This document shows positions 22,560-35,200 of a DNA stretch of 64,000 nucleotides, one piece after another (the first letter of the stretch is position 1; the number at the start of each line of letters is the position of its first letter). The stretch covers positions 6,270,125 through 6,334,124 of the forward strand of contig JAQNBH010000011.1 of NCBI GenBank assembly GCA_028752905.1, given 5' to 3'. Below the pieces are notes generated by a model. The model was not told the DNA's origin and ran no database searches. It was given only the letters and a program-made list of their open reading frames with translations. The position numbers and the translations under genes are program-made. Source of the stretch: Cladorhizidae sp. MBARI D1340-BT2. Taxonomy: Eukaryota > Porifera > Demospongiae > Poecilosclerida > Cladorhizidae.

Positions 22560-25060
22560 ATCAATAAATCATACGAGTTGGACAAGGTTTCATGTGGAGC
22601 TTGTAGAGGGTGCCCAGGAGCTTCTCACTATCAGGTTCTGGGCTGGTATGTAGGCATGGACCGATGGTCAATTGCTGCTCTGGTTCTCACAAACTGCCAG
22701 TTGCTAGGTCAGCTATGACTCCAGAAGCAAGTCAGTCAGGACCACATGACACGGACCTTGTCCCTTGTTCTGCCTCACCACTGATTACACCACCTGGCCA
22801 ACACTCCTCTCATTGTTATATATCCCACGGCCCATACCTCCAGTGAAGGTTTTGAAGAGGATCCCCAGGCTACTATTGTGGAGGGTATGGTTAGTAATGA
22901 AGAATTTCTCTGCTTGGGAGAGATTGTTACACTTTAGTGGCACGGTGCCTGATGGTGCCTACTCAGTGTGGCCCAAGCAGATCCTTGGCTGCCATGGTCA
23001 ACAGGCAGCTGAGAGAGGAGGAAGATCCCTGTATCACTATCTATTCCACCAAGAGGGGAAGGAGGGAGCCAGTTCTTAGGCCACAGGGTGTCAGATAAAT
23101 AGGAAGGAGATTGCAAGGGAGTAGTTGGCCTTTTATGTACTGAGGATTCCATGGCACATAGGAGTGATGCAACTTTCACAACATTGAAAGAGAAGCACCC
23201 TCCTCTTTTTCCAGACTCCTATCTTACCTGTGCCCAAATATCAATTTTCCTGATCAAGCCAGATTTCAAGATAGCCTTTCATTTTGTCCACAGAGGGTAG
23301 AAAGAGTTTCAAAAAAGAGTTTAAAAAAGGAACCTAATCTACCTATTTTGACAAGAATGACAGGGATAAGATGTTGGAGGCAGTTGGAAGCTCTAGCCAC
23401 TAGATCTACTATTTTGTACAATGTGTATACTCTACACCATCTCTCTTCTCTGTGGGGACAAAATTCATCAGAAGATGTGCATGGGTCTCCTCTGTTTTAT
23501 CCACCACTACTGCCTCTCTTGTCTTCGAAGTTTTGTGTGATGTACTTGGAGATATACCACCCTAGGGGGATTTACGAAGGAGATTCTGTATGACTTGGAT
23601 GTCTAGAGTTATTGACAGAGATTGGCTTGAGCTTGAAAAGTCGGATATGACCAAGTAATGAGAAGGACCATCATCAAGACTGCCTGGAGCTATCATGTGC
23701 TGTCTTACTACTGGGCTCCTCTCGGGAATGCTGACTGAATTTTGGCTGCCCTGAAATATAAGCTCAATGCACCTGAGTTTATGGTTAGCAGATTCAACAT
23801 CTCATGATGGTATTGCTCTGTTTACGGAAATCCTTTGCCATCCCCCAAAACCACTACACCTTCAGAACTTCCCAGTTTCCTTTCTACTAATCCCATTGCC
23901 TATGATGTTATCTTCAAGTCCATAGTGTGTAATGCGATCAACATTCATTTTGGTGATGAAAATCCATCCTGGTCACAAGCAACCCTACCCATTGGATATG
24001 GTGGTCTCTTCAATTCCAGAGAGCAGTGCAGCTTGCTCCTTATGCCTACCTGGCTTCAGCTGCTTCCTCCTCTGGTCTCATCAGACACATTCTACCAGTT
24101 AGCTTACAGTCTCTACCAATGCCATACTTGGATGCTGCTGCTTCAGTGTGGCTTCAGGGCCACGATAGTAGTCCCCTCCCACTGGTACTGCAGCATGCAG
24201 TCAGAAGATCTGGGACACCATTGTAATGACAACCATAGCAAAATTTCTCTAGGACAGTGTCCCAGATTATACGGCTAGAGCCCGTTTTGTTTATTGGCCG
24301 TATTCACCAATGTGGTCTGGTGCTTGGCTCAAGCTCTCCCCATTTCCAGCCTGGATATGAGAATAGACAACATCATGTGAGTTGTTAGGGGACTTAGACT
24401 GGGTTCCTCTTTTGTACATATTTCCCCCACGGGCCCACACGTGCCATTACTGTGGGACTGAGGTGAATCCTTAGTCTCAGTTGTAAAAAGAGTAAAGGGC
24501 ATCATTGCAGTCATCAATGGCATTCTCAGCATACATGCCTTCAAGGCATGAACTATCATGTCTGGACTGCATAGATGGCAAGCGACTGGATGGGGTAATG
24601 GCGATCACATGGAAGAAGGGAGTAACTTGCCTGGATACCATTACCGTCTTACCTGTGCTATGCCGCCACCAATAGTGCTGGAGCTGTGGGTAACCTGGCT
24701 GAGGAGAGAAAATTGGCCAAGTATACCAGCTTATGGCCTGGTCATTCATTCACACCTGGCTATTGAGACTTTCGGGGCCATTGGGAAGAGATCGCTGGCC
24801 TTTTTTAAGGAACTGGGCTACAGGGTGAGGCAATGCACTGGAGAAGTGAAGGCAAGAATGTACCTTCCTCAGCATCGCTTCGTAGCTGTACAGAGAAGGA
24901 ACACAAGGTGGGTTCAGTGCAGGGGACAGGGTGAGGCAATGCACTGGAGAAGTGAAGGCAAGAAAGTACCTTCCTCAGCATCGCTTCGTAGCTGTACAGA
25001 GAAGGAACACAACATTTGTGGTGGGTTCAGTGCAGGGGAAAGTCATGACGAGACTTGATG
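22560..25060 (+). mobile_element. Decayed long copy of the same retroelement family (copy 4)
   Basis: Pieces in order on the plus strand: a region matching DKxEGDCKG and KEKHPPLFPDS (about 23090-23225), a degraded active site CVMYLEIY (about 23535), WSQATLPIGYGGL (about 23970-24010), SLLLMPTWLQL, a Cys region near 24445, DGKRLDGVMAITWKKG (about 24575-24625), and the C-terminal KELGYR-type block (24800-24890). The last 75 bp or so are duplicated at 24925-25005. Many frameshifts are present. The weaker 5' part (22560-23000) is Ser/Pro-rich with no known domain. Confidence 0.6.
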
Positions 25061-25199
25061 AAATATTACTGTTTTGTTATAAATTGTCTTGTTTTGGTTT
25101 ATTATTTAAATAAAAATCAGAACAGCAGGCTGGTGGAACGAGACAGAGCCGAGTATGCAAAGCTGATTGAGCGAGTAGGGGTTCAAACAGATGGGGTGA

Positions 25200-25500
25200 C
25201 TCTAGGGCGGTAACTGGATAAGTAAGGATCGTCACACGAACAAGTTTTATTCGCTGAGCATGCGCGCAGCACCAAGGTATCGATCTGGTAAAGGGTCTGG
25301 CTCACAATAGTTCGGTTTTATTAAATGCTGGCTAGTTAAACAGCTTTCTGAGAATCTTGTTCTTCTCTGCTGTCTAGTTATTAACTTAGAAAGGGTTAGT
25401 TTGAAGGCCTCAGGTACGGGTCGTGCCTTTATCCGCAGTACTCTAGGGACGACAACATTTCCGTGCTACATTGCGGGTGGCATCACGTGTCTCTAATTAG
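25200..25500. promoter_or_regulatory. Block similar to the EBP2 upstream flank, upstream of FZR1
   Basis: Matches 5750-6030 in the same orientation (landmarks given there). It ends about 0.8 kb before the FZR1 start codon. It may be the surviving far end of the duplication that produced the EBP2 pseudogene, or a dispersed repeat. Confidence 0.45.
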
Positions 25501-26292
25501 GCTTGGCGTAAGCTTGCAGCAACGAACGTTTGTTTTCTTTCCCTAGCCCAATGCTAGCGGTTCAAATGTTGCGCTCTGTTGCCGCACCAGCGCACCATGT
25601 GACGTCCCACTGCACACGCGAGAAAATAACTGCCACAGCAAGAAACGATGAGCTTAGTTAGGTGTTCTTCATAACCATGTTTTCAACCCAGGTGCACTGA
25701 AACTTTGCTCACTGGTGGCATTTGTTGCTGGCATTACTACCATGAGTGTAGCACAAGCATTTCATTAGTAATGTGCAATAAAGTGAATTGCAACCTTATA
25801 TGCTTACTGAACTCAGGTATAATGTTATCGGAAGATTACACAGTTCTGATTTCCGACTTTTGTGGCTTTGTTTGCGGATAATCAGGTAACACTGAAACAG
25901 TTACATCACTGCAGAAATAAAGTTACGGAATAGCAAGTGAAAACTTGGCACTAGATTTCATTGTGAATGCAGGCCAATGCCACCGCGTCTCTTGAGTATG
26001 TAGATGTACATAGGAGGTGTACATATGATGATAGAGGAGGAAGCATCCCCCAACCGCCTATACTATTTAAATGTCCATCCTCCCCGCTCCGGTTTTAACC
26101 TGAGTAAGCGACACCGTACCTTTTTTCTTATATACATATTGGTGGTTTGTTTATCTTAGTCACGTGCTTAAAGTATAAAAGGTCTCCAGTTCAAGAACTT
26201 ACTTTAGTTTTGTACCTACAACTTATTGTAAGCTCTAGTTGTCTTTACTACCAAACTCTGCCCCATCACTCTGCCTTGGAGAGGTGTACAGG
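25501..26292 (+). promoter_or_regulatory. FZR1 upstream region, no motif assigned
   Basis: Mixed sequence without repeats or a reading frame. It must contain part of the FZR1 5' UTR and probably the core promoter. No TATA box or initiator can be placed with confidence. Confidence 0.3.
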
Positions 26293-29200
26293 ATGGATCA
26301 GGTGTACGCCGACAGGCTGGCGGGGACTGTTGGAATGGTAAAATGACGATAGCATGCAGTTATACATCTTCGAGTAACGGTGATAAAAAAAACGACTCAT
26401 TTCTCTCTAGGCCAGGAGTCCAAGTTCACCCGTAGTGATACCAGGCAGTTCTTGCAGATACCGCCACTGTTCATCCTCGCCTATTGCTTCTCCTTTCTCT
26501 TCACCTGGTTACAGAAAGACCCCTTCTTCAAAAAACTCAGCAGAAAATTGCTATGACAGGTTTGTAGCTAAACTTGGGACTATTATTACTTGGTAACAAG
26601 CACAAGCTAGTGGTTACAAAGCCTTTTTAGCTAGACTTGTGTTCTTTGCGTTATTGTTGGGAATATCTACTAGTACTTGTGAGATAGGTATAATTACTGT
26701 TTTGTGGTTTCTTGGTATTTAGAGCTGGATGGTAAGATTACTGTGGTGAAGTGTAGCACAAATGATGTCAGTCATTGTTATGGTGATGGATTTTGGATTT
26801 CTACCCTCAAAGAGATGGCTAGTGTTGGATTATTATGATGATTATGTCCAGTTGATGATTATGTCCAGTGAATGTTTTTGGCTTCTTACAGTCTCGGGAA
26901 GATGCCATGCAGTTAGTGCATGGTCGTCCTCGACATTGGCTTCTTGAATAGTTTGCTGATTCACAGTAACGTTGCATTACATGTCCAGTGTGAATCAATG
27001 TTTTTGCTACGTCAAGTAACGTTGCAACATTGTGCAAATGTTATTATTCATGTGCGCTTATACCGTTTTGTTATTTTAGGTTCATCCCAAACAGGAAGTC
27101 TCCATGCATAGCTCGTAAGTGTCTGTTTGGAACACCGAGGAGAAGAGAGAGGTAATGATAACTATTAGCAGGTGACACAACATAAATATATACTGAACTG
27201 TCTCTTATACCAGCGTAAATAGATTATAAAATCCGATGCTTCAACCAATTTGGTTCTACCTTCTTCTAATGGCTAGCATTTCACCCTACTTGCTCTGGCC
27301 TTCCTCATGGTGACTGGCATTTCAACCTACTTGCTGTGGCCTTCCTCATGGTGACCGGCATTTCACCCTACTTGCTCTGGCCTTCCTCATGGTGACTGGC
27401 ATTTCAACCTACTTGCTGTGGCCTTCCTCATGGTGACCGGCATTTCACCCTACTTGCTCTGGCCTTCCTCATGGTGACTGGCATTTCAACCTACTTGCTG
27501 TGGCCTTCCTCATGGTGACCGGCATTTCACCCTACTTGCTCTGGCCTTCCTCATGGTGACCGGCGTTTCAATCTACTCTCTTCGGCCTTCCTCATGGTTT
27601 TTTATATGATGAAGAAGGCTGAGGCAAGTAGGTTGAAACATCAGTTTCAGTAATCATGTTTAAGGTGGTATAAGAGAAAGCCAAGTATGTATGGTATAGG
27701 AGAAGGCCAAGTATGTATGTTAAGGTGGTATAGGAGAAGGCCAAGTATATGTGCTCCTAACAGGAACCAGTTACATTGAATAGCTAATGCCTCCTCAAAG
27801 AGAAATCCATCACCGTTGAATAGCCGTCGCACTATTGCACGGGCTATTGTTGCCAAGAGCTGCCCTAGCTGCACAAGAAAATGATCATCAGTGATGCTGG
27901 CCATATTCATTATTATCAACGTGGCTGCATTATCAAGTAGAACGGTGAAGACAAGTGAACAGCAAGTCAAAGGTGGGTAGGTTGGTCTGAAGATGGAAAG
28001 CTTCGCTGCCTCAAAGGCCATGGAATCACCTCTTCAGCTGCTCCATTGATCGCAAAAGCTGCTCATCACTGATAGAGGGAAATGGCACTGATGGCATTTT
28101 CGAGTAGTATGAACAAGTGATCATCTCCACGGCTAAGATTATTGTGGCGTACCACAGTCTTGTGTGCCACCACAAAGACAGGTGTTGTACAACGTGCACT
28201 AGAATGCATTCCTCGTGGCACTCGAATTTTGAGGAACCAACTTTGGCTGCAGGTGGTAACTTGGGCATAGCAACATTTTTTTAGTACCGAAATAGCACAC
28301 AGCGAGGTAGCGAGGCTCATTTGTAGCATCAAGATTAAGGTCTGTTCACACTGTATGCCGCCCGCAGAGCTTATCATGCTGTTGTACTGTGCCTTATCAC
28401 ATCGTCGTATTGCACACATACTAGAGAAGCAACTTTGACTTCCAATCTCAACTTCACTGTCAATGGACAGCAATGACAGCAGATCCAGTTCGAGTGTGCA
28501 TTATGGCGTTTGTAGAGAGGAAGTTCTGCTATGGTTATTCAACATCTTTAGCACCAGCTGGCAAGCCATCACTAAGCAAGACACACCACTATTAACTCAG
28601 CCATAGCTAGTACCACCAACTGTGAAACAAATGAAGCTGCCTAGAGCTGTTGGCTGCAAAATGCAAAACACCAGCTGGCTATGTCAGCTAGACAACTACC
28701 AGATAGCTGTCAACATTCACACTTACCACCTGTTCCCAGGCATTGTCCTTAACCTTGATGCCTTAGCAGATCCTGCCTCAAGGAGGAGGAGGTCTTCATG
28801 GCTCCAGTGAGCTTGTTCTCGTTCACGAACTCCATATGTTTACTTGAAGCTCTACAGCTGACAGCGTAGTACATCATGTGTTAGATTCTAGCTTTCTGAT
28901 TGGAATGCTTGCCGCTGAAATATAACTACATGTAGTTGTATCTCATCGTCCTGTTTTATGGGCGTGTTTTATGGGCGTGTCATCTATTCTTGGTTCACAA
29001 ATAGATAAATCCTCAGCGAGGATGATTTTGTGAACCACCCCTTCTATACTAATTGGAATTGCTGATGAAGGACAGGACAGGGGGTAGCTGTGTTTCCCTG
29101 CATGATGAAGGACAGGACAGGGGGTAACTGTGTTTCCCTGCATGATGAAGGACAGGACAGGGAGTAGCTGTGTTTCCCTGCTTGATGAAGGACAGGACAG

Positions 29201-32200
29201 GGGGTAGCTGTGTTTCCCTGCTTGATGAAGGACAGGACAGGGGGTAGCTGTGTTTCCCTGCTTGATGAAGGACAGGACAGGGGGTGGCTGTGTTTCCCTG
29301 CTTGATGAACTTTCCCTGCTTGATGAAGGACAGGACAGGGGGTAGCTGTGTTTCCCTGCTTGATGAAGGACAGGACAGGGGGTAGCTGTGTTTCCCTGCA
29401 TGATGAAAGACAGGACAGGGGGTAGCTGTGTTTCCCTGCTTGATGAAGGATAGGACAGGGGGTAGCTGTGTTTCCCTGCTTGATGAAGGACAGGACAGGG
29501 GGTGGCTGTGTTTCCCTGCTTGATGAAAGACAGGACAGGGGGTAGCTGTGTTTCCCTGCATGATGCAGGACAGGATTGGGGGTAGCGTGTTTCCCTGCTT
29601 GATGAAGGGTACCCTTGTATGATAATATACCTCAAGTTGTTAATATTGGTATGGTTGGTATGGACAGGAAGAAACGGAGTTATTTGATAAAAGTCTAATA
29701 TATAGAAGCTCTGTCATAATAATGACACACCCATGTTGTGCGTGTGATTCTAGAGAGGCACAGCAAACCGAGCTTCCTAAAGTGGAGACCCTTACTTATC
29801 AGTCTGTCCTTCAGAACGAACTCTTGGGAAAAGAAATCACTGAAGTCCCAGTAAGTTCCACAACTAATCACATACACCTGACCTATGCTTATTGGTGTGG
29901 TCATTGTCTATCCATGATAACATCTAATTGTTGCTAGGATCCACAGAGCCTAGAATCCGTTGGCCCCCTCAATGTTCATCTCTCATCCAAAGACACGGCT
30001 TTCAAGGTATAGTACAGAGCCGATTGACTAACCTCTTAATTTTTAATAAATATGTCATTACTTTTCCCAGTAATATCATTTTAAACTTATTAGTATTACA
30101 AAAAATAATAAGCTGCAGTTTAATATAATAATCGTCTCCAGTGAGGTAAGCAGAAAAGAGCTACATAGCGCTAAGTTGTAGCGTGTCTATAACAAAGCCT
30201 ACAGCAAAGAAATCCACCCAGGATGGTGTCCTTCCTCAAGGACGGAGGGCTTCCAAGTGGTTCCTGGTAAGCATAGGTTCCTGTTGCAGCCTTGCTTAGC
30301 GGAAGAGCTTCCAGAAACGACAGGATCATCTTGGAAGAGATGATCCAAGACAACAGTTGTGACTTGTCAGCCATAAAATAGTTACTCAATAGCTTTCTCG
30401 ATGATCAACTTGAAATTTGTCGCTAGAGCATCTTAGCCAAAATGTCGAGAGACAAATTTCAAGTTGCTCTTCTAGATCCTGTGCTGTGTTCGGCTGTAAG
30501 GAGCTAGTATCTTTGTTGCTTTTGTTACTTGTCAAATCCATGGACGATGACGCTTCTTCACCATTTTGCTATCAATAGTGTTTTTCTAATAGAGCGGGGC
30601 CAGTTGCTGCCTCACTAGAACCAGCTTGTGTTGGATTTACCATGAGAATCTATAGTGTAGGTTTTGGATAATGGCTGTTAAGATGCATTCTTTTGTGTGG
30701 ATTTATCCGCTGTCATCAGAATCATGAAAATCGAAATCGCAAGCATGTATGCATTCACTCTTGAGTGATGGGTGGGGTCTATTTTATGCTTGCTTGATTG
30801 AGCTTGTAGAACTACAGTGTATTTGTTCTTTCTCTATATGGTAGTATCATTCCTCGCCATCCAAACTGGACTGCCTCTCCCCGTATGCCATCTCTCCCAT
30901 CTCGAAGAGCAGGTTCGAAAACGGCATACATTATCGTGTTGTCGACCCTTTACCAATGCCACCAACCTCTCCTTTTATCCTATCTCTCACTCAGTGTGAA
31001 GCTGTTGCTCTCCCCTCGAAGGGCTTCTCGAAAGATATCCAAGACACCATTTAAGGTGCTAGATGCTCCCGACCTGCAGGACGACTTCTACCTCAACCTG
31101 CTTGACTGGTCGTCTCTCAACATGCTCTCTGTGGGGTTGGGACCAGCGGTCTACCTCTGGAGTGCCTGCACCAGCCAGGTGAGCGTCGACCGGCAGGATT
31201 GCTCGGTCTTGCTGTCTCTTCTCCTTTATCCATTTCCCTCCTCTCTTGACCTTCTTCTCGCTCTCCCTCTTTGCCCCAAATTTCCTTCCCCCCTCCCCCC
31301 GCCTCCCCCCCTCATGCTTCCCCTCTGTATTCTCTCTGTTGTTAAGTTGCCTCCTCATGAATATTGAGTGACGCTGTGGGGATAATCCCACGATCATCTA
31401 TGGATGTCCAAAATCCAAAGTTCTTAACCACCTAATACTGGCTAGGGGGCTAGAATTACAACCTTGAACCTTTGACATCCATAGATGATCCTGTGGTTGT
31501 CCCACTATTGGATCACCCGAGTTCCCTTTTTTCCCATTCTCTGTCACATTTCTTTCCCTACTCTGCTCTCCTTGCCTGCTCTGCTCTCCTTCCCAGCTAT
31601 GCTCTCCTTCCCTGCTATGCTCTCCTTCCCTGCTCTGCTCTCCTTCCCTGCTCTGCTCTCCTTCCCTGCTCTGCTCTCCTTCCCTGCTCTGCTCTCCTTC
31701 CCTGCTCTGCTCTCTTTCCCTGCTCTGCTCTCCTTCCCTGCTCTGCTCTCCTTCCCTGCTCTGCTCTCCTTCCCTGCTCTGCTCTCCTTCCCTGCTCTGA
31801 TCTCCTTCCTTGCTACGCTCTCCTTCCCTGCTTTGCTCTAGTCTTCACTTCCTCTTCGACTTTCTCACTTTCCCCGTCCTCTCCCTTCACCTCTTTCTGA
31901 CATCGCCTACTCCACTCCACACACTCCCCCCCCCACATACAATCACACTTTCTCTCTCTTATTCATTCTTATCTCGCTTTTACACTCAATTTACAATTGA
32001 TCTCTTGCAATGTTCTGTTTTGGGGTAGGGTGGGTGGGGGTGTAACCTTGTGGTTGGGTGAGAATGGCACTAGAACCGACTGGTTGTTCTCACCACTCCC
32101 ACATGATTGCTAAAACCTCTCGTAACATTGGACACTGACTTTAGACATCCACGGGTGATCAGGGATTGTTTGTGATCCCTCTGAGCATGGCCCACTCTGT

Positions 32201-35200
32201 TCACAGGGAGCAAGGGAACATCTTCTTGTGTGTGCATACATGTTTGTGTATCATTCTGAATGGCTCTTTAGAGATAGCCAGCAGAATTTGTGTGGCTAAT
32301 GACAGCATGTAGTAGAGATCATCTTCCAAATGTTCAGTCGAGTATTTTTGTTCTCTTGCTATCTGTTTCTGACTGACGTACAGTAACTAAGCCACGACAT
32401 GTTCTTCTAAAGTAGTCTTCTAAATAGTAAGATTATCCTTCGACTGGCGAGATCACCTTCAGAATGGAAAATAGTAATCTTTCAGTTACACTCGATACCA
32501 TAACTACTACTCACTGAGTTACCCTCCATAGCTGATCCTCAGTGAGTTACCCTCCATAGCTGGTCCTCAGTGAGTTACCCTCCATAGCTGGTCCTCAGTG
32601 AGTTACCCTCCATAGCTGGTCCTCAGTGAGTTACCCTCCATAGCTGGCCCTCAGTGAGTTACCCTCCATAGCTGACCCTCATTGAGTTACCCTCCATAGC
32701 TGGCCCTCAGTGAGTTACCCTCCATAGCTGACCCTCAGTGAGTTACCCTCCATAACTGACCCTCAGTGAGTTACCCTCCATAGCTCATAGCTGACCCTCA
32801 GTGAGTTACCCTCCATAGCTGACCCTCAGTGAGTTACCCTCCATAGCTGACCCTCAGTGAATTACCCTCCATAGCTGACCCTCAGTGAATTACCCTCCAT
32901 AGCTGGTCCTCAGTGAGTTACCCTCCTTAGCTGACCCTCAGTGAGTTACACTCCATAGCTGACCCTCAGTGAGTTACCCTCCATAACTGACCCTCAGTGA
33001 GTTACCCTCCATAGCTGGTCCTCAGTGAGTTACCCTCCTTAGCTGACCCTCAGTGAGTTACACTCCATAGCTGACCCTCAGTGAGTTACCCTCCATAACT
33101 GACCCTCAGTGAGTTACCCTCCATAGCTGACCCTCAGTGAGTTACCCTCCATAGCTGACCCTCAGTGAGTTACCCTCCATAGCTGGCCCTCAGTGAGTTA
33201 CCCTCCATAGCTGACCCTCAGTGAGTTACCCTCCATAGCTGACCCTCAGTGAGTTACCCTCCATAACTGGTCCTCAGTGAGTTACCCTCCATAGCTGACC
33301 CTCAGTGAGTTACCCTCCATAGCTGACTCTCAGTGAGTTACCCTCGGTAACTGGTCCTCATTGTGTTCCCTCCATAACTGGTCCCCAGTGAGTTACCCTC
33401 CATAGCTGGCCCTCAGTGAGTTACCCTCGGTAACTGGCCCTCAGTGAGTTACCCTCGGTAACTGGCCCTCATTGGGTTACCCTCCATAACTGGCCCCCAG
33501 TGAGTTACCCTCCATAACTGGTCCCCAGTGAGTTACCCTCCATAACTGGTCCTCAGTGAGTTACCCTCCACAGCTTGTCCTCCAATGAATTCACGTACTA
33601 GCACTTTGACTTCATTCTATAATGACAATCTCAATGACTTACCCCCTAACCAGCTCTCAGTGCTGTGGTTACCAGCTCTCTCTTGCCTTGTCCAGAGCAA
33701 CTGTCCTTGCCACAAGCCTGCACCACAAGCCTGCACCCAATCATCAACCATCAATAGCTCTGCTTTGGTCACTGGTGAAAAGCTCAAAGCAAACAGCTCC
33801 CTAAGTGAATATAAGACATCCAGCTGCTCTGTCTTCACTCTGACACATGTCTTACCCCCCTCTATGAGAACTTGTAAAGCATTGTCTTAACCGCAAAGAA
33901 TAGTCTTACACACTTTGTTGTGTGTGTGTGCGCATGTGTGCGTGCGTGCGTGCGTGAGTATCAATAACCAAAGTACCGGACCTGCTTGTCTGATCAAGCT
34001 CTCCTTGTTCGGCTTGTTTCCTCTAATAGCATGCATGCATTTTGATCACGAGTGCTGGTATAGATCTGTGTATGAACGCATGGCATTGCAATATGATCTG
34101 TCTTCCCTATTAACTGATTGAACCTATTAACTGATTGAACGCTAACTGATTAAACGCTGACATAATTTATAGTTTGTTGTTTGTTTGTTTGTTGTAATTA
34201 TTGTTTGTTGTAATTATCATAATTTTAGCTGTAACTTTTTTAAAAATTTAAATTTAAAATAAACTTCTCGGGCTATTAAATGTAAATACAATTAGCTGTA
34301 GATTGGCATAAGAATCAGCTCTGTTAAGTAAGAAAACAAAAGCTACGCAGTGCTACGTCGCTATATGTACAACGAAACTTACAGCAATGAAATCCATCCA
34401 GGAGCACCTCCTTGCTCAAGAGCGAAGGAGTTCAGAGTGGTTCCTGGTAAGCATAGGTGATTGTGGTGCTTTCCACCGAAGAAGAATTTCCAGAGTCAGT
34501 AGCAAAAGCCAGGAAGAGATCGTTCACAAAGGCAGTTGCGATCATCAGTCATTTAAAATAAAAAAACACCCTTTAATTTTGCTCGCTTACCCTGTCCACC
34601 CGCGGAAGTAAAGTTTTATAACTGTTTAAAATCAATAGAGCAGTCTATTGGGCATGTGCATACGAAATATAGGTGTGTAATACAAATTCTTAGATTTAAT
34701 ATAATTTTTCCCTCTGCGATGTCTGAGTTTGTACCATATGGTGCTTAATCGGATGGTGTTTTGTGTTGTGTGTGTACATGTACATGTATTTTGAATGGTG
34801 ATGGCCACATCAGCTGATTTGACCTTAGCAGGCTAGCCCTAGATGCCATCACCACCACCATTATTATTATTATTATCATCTTTTGTGTGTCTGTGTGTGT
34901 GGTTTGTCTCTCTCTCTCTCTGTGTGTGTGTGGTCTGTGATGTGTGTGTATGGTGTGTGGTGTGTGTGTGTGTACAGGTAGCCCGACTCTGTGACCTGAG
35001 TAATGAGAACGACACTGTCACATCTGTGTGCTGGTCTGAAAGGGTAAGAGAACCAAGTTTTGCATAGAGAGCATCCTATTGAGGAGTAAGTTTTGCATAG
35101 AGAGCATCCTATTGAGGAGTAAGTTTTGCATAGAGAGCATCCTATTGAGGAGTAAGTTTAGCATAGAGAGCATCCTATTGAGGAGTAAGTTTTGCATAGA

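Larger units (their letters stand above)
26293..30912 (+). other. FZR1: FZR1 exons 1-6: regulatory N-terminus with C-box
   Basis: Residues 1-166. Residues 16-64 are Ser/Pro-rich ([22 protein letters not shown]), suited to CDK control, which in this family blocks APC/C binding. The C-box DRFIPNR is residues 64-70, split across exons 2 and 3 at its Arg codon, and binds the APC/C. Exon 3 reads on to GTPRRRER. An earlier GTAAGT within exon 3 (27115) would break the phase with exon 4, so the later GTAATG donor at 27152 is preferred. Exon 4 carries [11 protein letters not shown], the family's conserved block. Exons 5 and 6 give DPQSLES and [10 protein letters not shown]. Confidence 0.9.

Noticed and set aside
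27115..27120. GTAAGT as the FZR1 exon 3 donor
   Set aside because: Its phase does not join exon 4. The GTAATG at 27152 does, and keeps the frame open.
28943..29635. 230-codon minus-strand frame (Pro/Ser-rich)
   Set aside because: The 40-bp minisatellite read through three successive phases.
31472..31900. Cys/Leu/Pro-rich 142-codon frame
   Set aside because: Translation of the 18-bp pyrimidine-rich repeat in FZR1 intron 7.
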